Part shown: positions 14,301 through 24,296 of the stretch, piece after piece
Numbering within the stretch: the stretch's first letter is position 1
How the letters are laid out: every line of letters starts with the position of its first letter
Source of the DNA: Gordionus sp. m RMFG-2023
Lineage: Eukaryota; Nematomorpha; Gordioida; Chordodea; Parachordodidae
Reading direction: 5' to 3'
Assembly (NCBI RefSeq): GCF_954871325.1
Contig: NC_088778.1
Location: forward strand, 21,747,120 to 21,811,119
DNA length: 64,000 nucleotides
Program-made: the position numbers and the translations under genes
Notes under the pieces: generated by a model
The model's database searches: none
Told to the model about the DNA's origin: nothing
The model's input: only the letters and a program-made list of their open reading frames with translations

Positions 14301-17244
14301 ATAGATTTAAAAATCAATTATATTCTATACCGTGCCACCTTCTGTATGCATATGGTTGTCGACTAATGAACCATCCTCCATTTATCACTATATTAAGGTT
14401 TCACAATGTATTTTTTAAATTTTAAAATATAACAAAATTTATCTTTATAAATTGTTTAATTATATATAAGCGAACCAATAAATTATTTCATAAAGGTTCA
14501 ATTTCAATCTTATAATGTTAATCTAAAAAATTAGGTTTATTTTAGAATAAAATTGTGATATCATTCTTGACGCACAACTAGTTAGTTTAATATATAATGA
14601 CGCATTGAAATATGGGATTCGGAATCTCTCAGATTTAAATTATTTACTGAGGGCGATTTTTAAAATTTTGATTTGACCGGAAATGTATACCGGCATATCT
14701 AGTACCCTACACTATAAATTTCAGACAATTTTATTCGGGAACTTTTGAATTTACATTCATTTTTATATAAATAAAAATAAGTAATTGTTCACTTCAGAAT
14801 TGTCTTAACTTGTAGGTTAGGTTCTCTACACATGTTAAAATATTCTCTTATCAGATTTTAAAAAAAGCAGTGCTCAGTATACGATTTAAAATCAAGATTA
14901 TTAATCACCTTTTCATAATCCATATCCTAATAAGACATATAATATAAAAGCATTTATAATGGGATTTTTTTTTGCTATATAGTATTAAAATTATTGATAG
15001 TAAATCACTATATTTATCCTTAAAATTTTTTATAAATTTTGCATTATTAATTATAAAAAATTTTCTTAAAAACTATCCCTTTAGGAAAAAAAAATCCATG
15101 TTAATTTAATGTTATTTAATTATGGATAATTTTGTTATTAACAATTATTTTCTTATTCAAATATCAATTTATTCCGTTTCATATATCTTTGAAATAGCCA
15201 TAAAAAATTTTAAAGAAAATAAAAAAAATATGTATATTGAGAATCTTTCTACTAGGGAAATTATAGCAACAAACTCTTTATGTCTGAAAGTTCATTAAAA
15301 TAAATGACGATGCATAGTATAATTACCATTGTTGAAAACTTACAAATATTTTGGGCACCATCTAATATATATGTGCTAATTCTCACTTGATTTAATGATA
15401 TGAATAAGATGCAAACTCCATAATTCCACTAACTAGACAAAAGAACACACAATTTTTAAATAAGACCAAAAGTTTTTTTCATCTGTCTATATAAATTATT
15501 GAAGAATTGGAAAACTTCTTATTAACTATTCCTTTATTTATCAATTAATCCTCGAGGGTTATTATTTTTTCTGTATACCTTAAACAAATATCACCACTTT
15601 ACAACTTTTAATAATGAAACATAAAAGCCTGGAATTTTTATTATTTAAAATCTACCCCCCCCCCCCCCCTCTTCTATATAAATGACAAGAATCTCTACAC
15701 GTTTAACTTATTTTTGCTTTAAAGAACCAATTTTATTTAAATAATATGTGGGGGAAATTTTTCTTTCAATAACATTGTAGCCTATACAATTCAGGTTGCG
15801 GCTTATTTTAGCAAGTAACTATGGTAGTGTTAAAGGAATATGTATTTTACTTCTTTTTTGATCCATAGCTACTGCCACATATGGATAATATAGGGTTTGA
15901 TACTGGCCTGGAATATTTTTCTGTTAAATTTTTTTCCTGAAACTAAACTTTTGAGAAGTTAGCTACGAAGAGGGTAGGGTTAAAAGGTTAGTGAAATATG
16001 GGCCATAATTAGTATATTTAAAAAATGGTTAAATTTGGCCGTAGAAAATTGATGATTTGCACGGCCTAGTCTGGATTTTTTTCCGGGTTTGAGATTTTCA
16101 AGCCTGGCCAGGTTATTTTAAGAAAAAATTTCTAGACCCAGCCCGGTTATTTAAAAAAAAATTTATAGGCCAGGCTTAATTATAAAAAAAATCGGGCGGG
16201 CCTGCAGGTCTCTGAGTTATATTCAATTATATAAAAAAAAAATTTGAACTAAAAAGACGAAAAAAGACATATATTAAAAATTACCGCACTCCTTTTCTTC
16301 AAGCAAGCACTTATCCCACACAATATATTTGCTAGCTAACTCCTGAGAATTAAAAACTATATTGGCACCTTGTTGAATGCATCCTATAAATTTTTTGCCG
16401 ATTTCGATAAATGGCAATATATCATTGTCAATAATATCGAACGTAAATGGTTTTACTTCAGTTCCAAAATTGATACTTTGGTGTATAACGTGATCTATGG
16501 TTATAACTAAGTCGGCTATGTTAATAAAAATAAGTAGTAATTATAATTAGAAAAGCTTCGGTTCTATAGGTCCTAAACGAAAATCGGACCAGTTTTAGGT
16601 CTCCGGTCTGATTCTTGTTCATATTTTTTTTTATATGTGCAAAAAATATATAATATACTATTTTTAAATCTCATTTCAACGGAGTGCCATTTATTATCGT
16701 CCACGGGTAATATTGTATTCAATAAAAAATTTTCATTGATATCCTTGATCCAATTCGTATTCAAGATTACTGATACGTTGATATATCCCCATTTGTTTAG
16801 CTGCAATTCCAAATAAATTTTGTTGAAAAATTTTGTGTTGGATCTATCTTTCATATTCTTACCATTTTTTCTCCTAAAGAGCTTATAATTTTTAATTTCC
16901 GTTTTGCTATTATCATCATTATTATTGATCAAACTATTTTCGTATTTAGACGACGAAGAATCAGCATATTGACTACTATTGTATCTCAAAATGATTCCTT
17001 TGTTCGAACAAGTTCTAAATGAGAAAGAAACGCCAGACCACAAATCCAAGAATTTATATAAAATTATCTGAGATGATCCATTGAAATATGCCACGCTTCC
17101 AACTTGCAATTTTTGGTTTGGCGATAATATAACGAGTTCTTTATCATTTTGCATATAAGCATAAGATACGTAAATGTATATAGAGCACATTAATACACAG
17201 AAAAAATTCGATTGCTGAAAAGTGATAGGAACTCCCCCAATCAT
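1587..17244 (-). CDS. crb: Crumbs-like EGF/laminin-G transmembrane protein, 18 exons, C-terminal part beyond window
   Basis: Exons, read on the minus strand: 17244-16659, 16515-16285, 12062-11850, 11762-11601, 11541-11353, 11090-10878, 10710-10563, 8966-8755, 8704-8543, 7525-7321, 7167-6935, 5349-5118, 4852-3978, 3931-3738, 2902-2710, 2329-2175, 2121-1854, 1803-1587. All 17 introns are GT-AG and the summed length (4688 nt) keeps one open frame throughout, which strongly supports the model. Domain order: signal peptide, LamG1, 18 EGF repeats (many calcium-binding type, D/N-I-N/D-E-C), a linker, LamG2, EGF19, LamG3 and the start of EGF20. Alternating LamG and EGF near the C-terminus is the Crumbs arrangement. 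Crumbs proteins set apical polarity in epithelia, and the remaining EGFs, membrane segment and short cytoplasmic tail should lie left of base 1. Eyes shut/spacemaker shares this EGF-LamG style and cannot be excluded without the C-terminus. Gene reality is near certain; the family name is less so. Confidence 0.82.
2710..4852 (-). CDS. crb: Crumbs-like gene exons 13-15: EGF17-18, linker with RRKR site, LamG2, EGF19
   Basis: Exon 13 (4852-3978) is the largest exon. It completes EGF17 and EGF18 ([12 protein letters not shown]), then gives a linker of about 100 residues rich in Ser, Thr and Asn with several N-glycosylation sequons. The linker contains PRRKRS at codons 1093-1098 (bases 4362-4345), a good furin-type dibasic site. 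LamG2 starts near [12 protein letters not shown] and continues in exon 14 (3931-3738) with [13 protein letters not shown] and FIGCMR. Splicing directly to exon 15 (2902) gives [18 protein letters not shown], a classic LamG ending. The open frame at 3009-3311 is therefore skipped. Exon 15 then encodes EGF19. Confidence 0.8.
5118..12062 (-). CDS. crb: Crumbs-like gene exons 3-12: EGF repeats 1-16
   Basis: Ten exons encode consecutive six-cysteine EGF modules; introns repeatedly fall near the G-x-x-C turn between the fourth and sixth cysteines, mostly in phase 1. Many modules end in CxxNIxEC or DINECx linkers typical of calcium-binding EGF strings. EGF7 and EGF15 carry long insertions between their third and fifth cysteines (about 15-20 residues). 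In EGF8 the acceptor at 8966 is chosen over a nearer AG because only it restores [12 protein letters not shown] in frame. Long introns at 10562-8967 (1.6 kb), 8542-7526 (1.0 kb) and 6934-5350 (1.6 kb) contrast with introns of 50-90 nt elsewhere in the gene. Confidence 0.82.
8223..8470 (+). repeat. Possible tRNA-derived SINE
   Basis: TTATGGTTTAATGATTGAG resembles a Pol III box A, and about 45 nt later GTGATTCCAATCC resembles box B. No clear poly-A tail or target duplication was seen. It lies in the 8542-7526 intron of the Crumbs-like gene. A weak call based on two short motifs. Confidence 0.25.
9096..9420. repeat. Decayed GC-tipped MITE-like repeat in a Crumbs-like intron
   Basis: CAGAGACCTGAAG at 9097 resembles the terminal motif of the GC-tipped family, and GC blocks (CCTAGCCTGGGCCGAC near 9227, GTCGGGCC near 9380) follow. 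It lies in the 1.6 kb intron at 10562-8967. The right end is not defined. The remainder of that intron is plain A+T-rich sequence. Confidence 0.3.
14140..14345 (-). mobile_element. Weak LINE reverse-transcriptase trace
   Basis: Minus-strand frames give [16 protein letters not shown], resembling the NYRGISLLS block of non-LTR reverse transcriptases, preceded by frames broken by stops. The match is short, so this could be chance. Confidence 0.25.
14640..14890. repeat. Fragment related to the 29310-29685 hairpin repeat
   Basis: The order ATTTTTAAAATTTTGATTT, GGAAATGTAT, AATTTCAGACAATTTT parallels the left arm of the hairpin element at 29310-29685 (AAATCTGATTTTACTGG, AAATGTATG, AATTTCAAACAATTTTT). 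A partial opposite arm lies near 14790-14880. Confidence 0.4.
16050..16217. repeat. GC-tipped MITE-like repeat, right end
   Basis: GC blocks (CGGCCTAGTCTGG, CAGCCCGGTT, GGCCAGGCTT) separated by A+T-rich spacers end in GGGCCTGCAGGTCTCTG. Its reverse complement, CAGAGACCTGCAGG, is the terminal motif of this family. It lies about 70 nt from Crumbs-like exon 2. Confidence 0.45.
16285..17244 (-). CDS. crb: Crumbs-like gene exons 1-2: signal peptide and N-terminal laminin-G domain
   Basis: Exon 1 (17244-16659) starts at the first in-frame Met. A hydrophobic run at about residues 14-30 ([13 protein letters not shown]) reads as a signal peptide. A LamG fold follows: [11 protein letters not shown], then [20 protein letters not shown], then a lysine/asparagine-rich insertion of about 50 residues, then [10 protein letters not shown]. 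The donor lies inside the apparent open frame at 16658; splicing to 16515 restores TDLVITIDH, a typical LamG strand, so the longer frame down to 16573 is not coding beyond the splice site. Exon 2 ends the domain with FIGCIQQG and three cysteines that lead into EGF1. Intron 2 is about 4.2 kb. Confidence 0.8.
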
Positions 17245-18004
17245 TATTTTGTTAATTGTTTCATGCTATTCCTTATAATTTATAAAATAAATAAGTATAG
17301 ACAAGTTTAAAATAATTATTTGTATAATGATTCATATCATATAATTTAATTTTGTTTATCTAAAAATCGTATCTACCTTAGTATTTTTGTTTTTTTTTTA
17401 AATATTTAAACCCTTATTTATTTTACAAATCTTTTAAACAAATATTACTAGTTACCAGTTTTTAATATATTAAAAATTAAATTTTGATTTTAAAATAAAT
17501 ACCAATTTTTTTAAACAACTTTTACTAATAAATAAAACAATATGGAGGCATGTTTTTATCAAAAATGGTTTAAAAAACAAAATTTACCAAAATAAAAGTT
17601 AGGTATAGAATGAAAATTAAGGTATGGCATTATTAACATTAAGAATTAGCTATTGTTATATTATTCTAATTATTTCATTATTCTTATTTAAAGTAAGTCA
17701 AGAAATTATATTCCCAAATTATTCTTTATTCAGAATCAGAATATCATATGAAAATTTAATTGAAATGTTTTTTTTGGAAATTTCATAATACCGATAGAAA
17801 ATTCGTTAAAATTTTTTGTTTTCAGAGTTATAAATAAGTGTTATTAAAAAATTTTTTAATGATGTGATGGCATCGCTAGTAATAACCAATATTATTCTCA
17901 AAAATTTTTAATTTAAATTTACAATATAATTTTCTTATTTTAACAAAAAATTATTATTTTTTTTATGATAAAAATTTATATAAAATCATTATATACTAAA
18001 AAAT

Positions 18005-18185
18005 TGTTGTTTTCGAATGGCTTAACTGCTAAAGTAGGCTTTGATTGAGGAAGACTGATCCCCGGTTGGACTGGGTTTGAAACTAACCAATATTTCTGTG
18101 TCATCAGGTATGTATATAATAGATAAAGTCAGGACATCATTTGGACTAAGTAATCCCTCCGTTAATATATATTTTAAATGGGGAC
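18005..18185 (+). repeat. Possible tRNA-derived SINE
   Basis: ATGGCTTAACTGCTAAAG matches the spacing and bases of a Pol III box A, and GGGTTTGAAACTAACC about 50 nt later resembles box B (GGTTCGAAACC). The tail contains CTAAGTAATCCCTCCGTTAA. The internal-promoter arrangement is the evidence; no second copy with the same tail was found here. Confidence 0.4.
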
Positions 18186-18671
18186 TTATATATATTAAAA
18201 AAATTCAGAGCTTTATTTAGTAAATTGTTATAAAGTTAAATGATTTAGCACCCGAATAGAATATTCAATTCGTTTTAAATAATTTAAATCAAATAGTATT
18301 AAATGCGAATATTAAATTATCCATTCGAATCGAATACAAATAAACAATTATAATAATTATCATTGACCTTTAAATAGTAATAAAAAATTTTATAAAAATA
18401 AATATTTTAAACTATTTTATCATCTTATCATTGTTTCTTTTCATATCCTTTCCTAATTTGCGAAAATAATATTTCTCAACTTATGATTTTATCACATATT
18501 TATTCAAGTTTTGGTAAAATTTATTTCTAACTCTAAGTCTAAATTTAGATTTTAAATCCTTAATTGTATGTATAATATGTTATAATTATTCATACTTTTT
18601 TTAATATATTCATTTTTTGATAAATTTATTAGCTAGATATTGTTTGGTTATCATTAGAATCAAATTTTAGA

Positions 18672-18885
18672 AGTGGTATTGTTAAACGGCCCGGTTTGAG
18701 TTAATTTTTAAAAACCGCTCGATTACGATTTTAGCCAAAATAATATTATGTAAGCCTTAAAATTTGGCAAATAAAAGTTCAAACCATTTTGCCATCTAAA
18801 AACAAAATCTCTAGACTCTCATAATATTATTTTGGCCAAAATCTTAATCCGGTTTTTTCAGAAAAATCAATTTTATAGGTAATTT
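18672..18885. repeat. Fold-back MITE, copy A
   Basis: An inverted repeat of about 45 nt: ACGATTTTAGCCAAAATAA near 18730 returns as TTATTTTGGCCAAAATCTT near 18830. The outer part reads TATTGTTAAACGGCCCGG. The copy at 35690-35890, in the opposite orientation, shares both the arms and the centre, so this is a dispersed family. The GTTGTTAAA-GGC tip resembles hAT-type termini, but no clear target duplication was found. Confidence 0.55.
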
Positions 18886-21800
18886 TTTAAACTCTTTTAA
18901 TTTCAAATAATTATTGCGACAGGATTGAACAATAATTATTTAAATAAGTACTTAGAATATAGAATACATTACCTTTTTTGTATTTAATGATTGTAATTAA
19001 TTAAATGTCGAAAAAAATTAATTCGCATTTATAATTATTACAATTCTGAAATTTTATTTTAGGCATTTTAAATAAATATAGCGGAGATTGGGAGAGGTTT
19101 TAAATCTTTATAATTTTGCTTATAACTCCTAGAAAATTTTAAAAGTAAAATATTAAAAATAATATTAATAGATGTTAGGAAGAAAACACTTGTATTTAAA
19201 TTGATTTTTTAAAAAATCTCTAAAAATTGAGGAAATATCACTATTGTTCCCAGAATTATAATTATCAAAATTATTCAATTGATATTTTACAAATTCTATT
19301 TTACGAATATTAATAACAAGATGATTCGATTTGAAACAAATAGTAAGAAAATTTTTTAACAAATAATAGTTTTTCATTATTTGACCTAATTTTTAATTAA
19401 TTTTTCAACTATTTTTAAATTTATTTTTCATTTTTTTTAACAATTCACAAATAAAATTGATATGAAATTTGGTTTTACTTATGAGACGAATATTTTCTTT
19501 TAGATTAGAAACTTCGGGATGAAGATGAACATATTATACGATATTATAAAAAAAAATTTTGTAAAAAAACTATTGTAAAAATTTTAAAAAATATAGTGCA
19601 ATATATTAAATTATTTTATTTGAAAAAAACATTTTATATAAATTATTAAGAAACATTAATTATTTTTTAAATTTTTGTAACGAAAATATTTTTGAAATAA
19701 AATTTATAATATTTTATAGAAAAAAAACATTTTCTCCTCAAACCATAATTTATCTCGCATAAATTTATAAAAAATTATAATATTTGTCCCATTTACATTA
19801 TTATCAATATAATGAGCTGATTTTTTGGTTGACGTTGATCTTATACCTAGGCCAGACCATATTTTAATTTATATAACCTAAATGTCTTGAGATATCGTTC
19901 TAACTAATTTTAAATATTAATACTTATTTAGATAAGTGGAGGCGTATACATTATAATACTTGATTATCACTATTATAATTATAACAAAAATATGTATCAT
20001 TTGAAATTGCATATTTTACAGAAAATAATGTCCCTAAAAGGCATAAAACAGTATAATTATATTTTTCGATTTTTGGAATTTAATATAATATTAATAACTA
20101 TCATCCATTTATTTATCTTGCATATATCGTAAGATGAACTCTTTTTTTTATAATTGTTATATAATATTGTTATAATCATATATATTAACTAATTAATTAT
20201 TATTATATATTTATAATTTAATGACTAATGTTTTTAAAAATATTATTCAAAAAATACCATCATGATATAAATAGATTCACCGAGAATATTTATAGTGCCA
20301 TGTCAGTATCATGCCACTCGGGAAGATATTTTTATTGGGAAATTTTTTATAATACTTTCCACCGATATTTAAAAAATTTACGAAATCTAATTTATAAATT
20401 ATAACCAAATATAGTATAAGTAAAATTATAAAGTTTAGGTTTACTACAATAATATTTTATAATTGAATATAAATAATTATTATTTTATAAAGCTGACGTA
20501 TAATATTCCTCCATAAATATAAATAACTTGATTAAATGGGATATGAGAAATGAAATTAGTTTTTTTTAAAATAATGAAATGCGATTAAGGTCAAATCGAG
20601 ACGGCCTTCGGATATGACCTTATTCGCATTTTGCCGTTTTCCTTGTAATTATATTAATAACTAGTTTAATATTATACATCTTAATCTCAAATTATTTGTA
20701 ATTTAATCTAAATATAACCTAAATAGGTGAAAAGATTGATAAACATAGGATGGAAAATCCTATGATGTTGGGAAATAGGGATTTCAGGATTTCTATCTGC
20801 AATATTTGTCGAGGGATATAAAAATTAACGTATTCTAAGGGAGATTAGCCACCCCCACCCCTCTCCCCACCCCCCAAAATAGATTTTTTTAAATATTTAT
20901 TTAATAGGATTAAATATATTATCTGAAACTATAAAACTTCAAATCAAAAGTAACACTGAGAAATAACAAATTAAATGTAATTCACAACCATTTTATTTTG
21001 TGACTTATTTTCCTATATATAATTGGACTTTATAAAATCATTTTAATTTAAAAAAATATTATATTAAGTTCTTGTCTCAAAATTTATATATAACCATAAC
21101 TTTATTGCATAATTATAAATAAATTACAGTGAAAACATAATAAAATTTAAAGTTAAAAAAAATGAAATTGTAAAATAAAAATTAAAAAGAAAAAGTATAA
21201 AAATTAAAAAATTTATAACTAAAAAATAAAAAGTGAATAACTCCAATTGTTAAACCCTTAAACTATAAAAAATCAACAATTAGCGTTTTCATCTCATTTG
21301 CATAGTCTAAGACTTAAATAATTTAAATAAAACATCACCTTTGTTTGAATATTATCACCATTTGAATAATAATAACTGAATATTACCACATGGACTACAT
21401 CAGTTTTTATCACCTTTCCAAAAAAGTGGGAAATGTATTTAGTAATTCTTATGGAGCGCGTGAGGTCAAAAATGGGAAATTCAGTAAAGTTAAAAACTGG
21501 GATATATTCTCGAAAATAATATTGATATTATATTAGGAAAGTAATACTTATTTCAGTTGAGGTTTTTAAAAAAAATCGCTCTAAAAAGGAAGGAAATATC
21601 TTAAATATTACCGATCTGGAAATGCTTAATGAAGATATTTAAAGAAACGCCTCCATTTTATGCGATTTTTCTAAAACGCCAAATTTTATTTGCATGTCCT
21701 TTAAAAAAAGATTATTTTGTAACAATGGGAAAGTTCGCTAGAAAAATTTATAAAAATGATAAACTGTTCAGCAGATTAAATTTTAAATATAAAATATAAT

Positions 21801-22029
21801 TTTATATTCCCCATTATCACCCCCTATCTTCCATCTTCAAGAATTTTTAAAACGTATAAAAATTAAAAGATATATAACCTTTTATTAAAATAATAGTATT
21901 CCAAATTTTCTACTTTTAAAACTGGCCGAGAGGTCATGAAATCTTCATGGGAATCTTGTCTAAAATATATCTACGGGTCAGGCTAATTAAATTTAAAAAA
22001 TAATTTATATGCAATCAAATCGATTCTTC

Positions 22030-24250
22030 TCAAAATTCCATTTAGGTGTTCAAAAACTTTGAAGTTGCTGTTGATTGTAGCTGGCTAATCGAGGGAGTTG
22101 TCTTTTCACGAACAGAGATATCTCTTGGTTATGTAGTAGTATAGGTATTTGTAAGGTAGAATCAATAAATATAAGTCCCGTTGCTTCCTTTCGGCCATCC
22201 ATATTCGGGATAGCTCATCTGCAGAGTTTTCATCGGTTGGCATCCATTTGATATTCTGGGAGATTGCAGTAAAGTTTTTGAGTCCTAGTTTGAGCAGTAT
22301 TAGCGTGATTACTATCTCGATGTAAGGAGATCTTGAGATTTATTTTCTAAAGGTATAGTAAGCCACAGTAGAATCTGTAAATATTATCGGTATATTGATA
22401 TATTTGTGTATCGCCATGATGGCACCGATGCCTACTGCGAGTACCTCCTTTGCATTAATATGTTCAATAGCATGTGATGGGACATTATACAGGAGGCAGT
22501 CCTGGAAAGGTACTGACATATTATCGATATCCCAAAAAGATATTCCGATATGTGATCCGAAAGCGTCCTTATATACTGGGTTGCGTGCATGATATCTGAT
22601 GCTAAGCAAAACCTTCATTGCTTCGATGATAGCTAATGCTTTTTGGAAGGCTAGGTATGTGTCTATTATAGGTGTTAGTTGACTCTCGTTCATGGTGATG
22701 TAGAATGGCGAGAATAATCTAGACATCTTTATGATGGTGCATGAGTAGTGATTTACTACTCCTAATACTTTGCCTGCGAGGAGACGACCTAATTCTAGGT
22801 GTTGATATGCATGTCGTCTAAATGCCTCCAGGCATTTCTCGAGCCTTTTTCTCGTATTTGTGTCTGCGCTGATGGTCTTCGCTTGAAGGTCGATCGGGAT
22901 TTCTAGGTATGTTATTTGCGGTGTAGGGTCCAATACGGATTTTTCTTGTGAGATCTCTAAGCCCCATTCTTCAAAAGTACAACTCAGGGATATTGTGGAC
23001 CATTTAACGCCATTTGCATTATCGCCGTCGATTAATATGTCGTTCAGATAGACGTTATAGTGAGCTCTCCTTACTGTCTTTGCGCACGCACAGAATAATG
23101 GATTGGAGACTGTATGGACAGAAGGACGCTCCCATGTGGAGGACTCTTTATGCGTAGTTCGTGCCATTTATGTTGAATCCGAAGAATTTTCTTACCTGCT
23201 GTGCTAACGGGATTGAGAAAAACGTGGTTTTAATATCTATTTTACATGCGTATTTGGCTTTGTCTAAATTTCCTGACATGAATGGGATGGATTTGAGGCG
23301 GAATGGGTAGTGCAGGAAGTTCTTTGATACCTCCGAAAAATCACTGATAACTCTAGGTGCACCATTTTCTTTGGGGATAACATAAAGCGGTGAACAGATT
23401 TGATTTGCATCCGATGGTTCTATAATATCCGCTTCGAGCATCTGGCAAACGATGTCTCTGTATCTATTGGAAATAGGGAAGTTATTGTTGTGTGTTAAGT
23501 AATGATTAATATTTTGACTGATTTTAAGGTGGTCTAGTCTAGAGCAAAATCCTCTTGTCGCGACCTTTCTGGTAAATCTGGACCTCAGCGGCCCGGGCGT
23601 CAGCCTTGCTCTGCTGATGTATAGACTGGGCTGTGCGCAGAGTTGCACATCCATGAAAGTCGCTCACGTACCAGAATCATTATCGTTGTTGATTGAATCC
23701 TTGAGTTCGAAGATGATGGATCTGACTCCGCTATCACCGCTGCTGCTGGAGGACCACGAGGTTGTGGTAGCATCTGGAATCCACCATTCGGGGATTCCTG
23801 AGTCTTCGGACAGGAATAACGGGACGTCCGACTCCGAGTCAGCTTTGCGACTGGCAGGCAATGGATTCGGGAAGGCAGGGGAAGTAGGTTGATTATTATT
23901 ATTGTCATTTTAGCTGCCGGAATTCCTGCCATTATTTGATGCCTCAGTTCCCTAAGGTGAGCATTTATTGTTTTTAGGCAGTCTGAGTACTTCGCTGGCT
24001 CTCCTCTTCTAGCCGGAGGGCCGTTGCCCGGACAAGTACTCCCCGTGGGTGCTTGTGATTGTAGCCCTAAAAGGAGTTGTTGGGTATTAGGTGGCCCTAA
24101 AAAGGGCCGTTGGGTATTGGGGGGATTAGAGATTAGCAAAGAAGGAAGAAATAATTCGGTGTAGGAGATTTGCTAGGACTATTTCCTTTCTTGTCCCTGG
24201 CGGCGAGCGTCTCCTTTTTATCCGGTCGTCTGCGATATGATGCAGAGGGG
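22030..24250 (-). mobile_element. DIRS-like retroelement fossil (gag-like, RT and RNase H parts)
   Basis: A retroelement copy with three parts in order on the minus strand: a basic, proline-rich gag-like region at 24139-23600; a reverse transcriptase at about 23600-22900 (SPLYVIPKENGAPRVISDF; YLNDILIDGD); and an RNase H-like region at about 22700-22150 (TDSTVAYYT; NSADELSR). The RT style and linker suit DIRS-type tyrosine-recombinase elements, but no recombinase or terminal repeat was recognised, so the family is provisional. It is broken, with only a few breaks in long frames. It is clearly richer in G+C than everything around it, so it is probably one of the younger insertions. Confidence 0.6.
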
Positions 24251-24296
24251 CCTACCCGACTCTTCGGGCCGTGCCTCATAACAATTTTGATTAAAT

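Larger units (their letters stand above)
12063..16284. other. 4.2 kb intron 2 of the Crumbs-like gene
   Basis: A+T-rich sequence without an exon I can support. It contains poly-C tracts near 12549 and 15656, a hairpin-family fragment at 14640-14890, a weak LINE-like trace at 14140-14345 and a GC-tipped repeat ending at about 16215. The rest shows nothing recognisable. Confidence 0.6.
17245..22030. other. Intergenic A+T-rich region upstream of the Crumbs-like gene
   Basis: No gene recognised. The sequence is A+T-rich with frequent stops on both strands; the small open frame at 19165-19377 has no recognisable domain. Two repeats (18005-18185, 18672-18885) are listed separately. The Crumbs-like promoter should lie just right of 17244, but I could not identify core elements in this composition. 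Confidence 0.6.

Noticed and set aside
23617-23892. Plus-strand frame inside the DIRS-like fossil
   Set aside because: GC-richer DNA gives long chance frames; it is antisense to the gag-like region.
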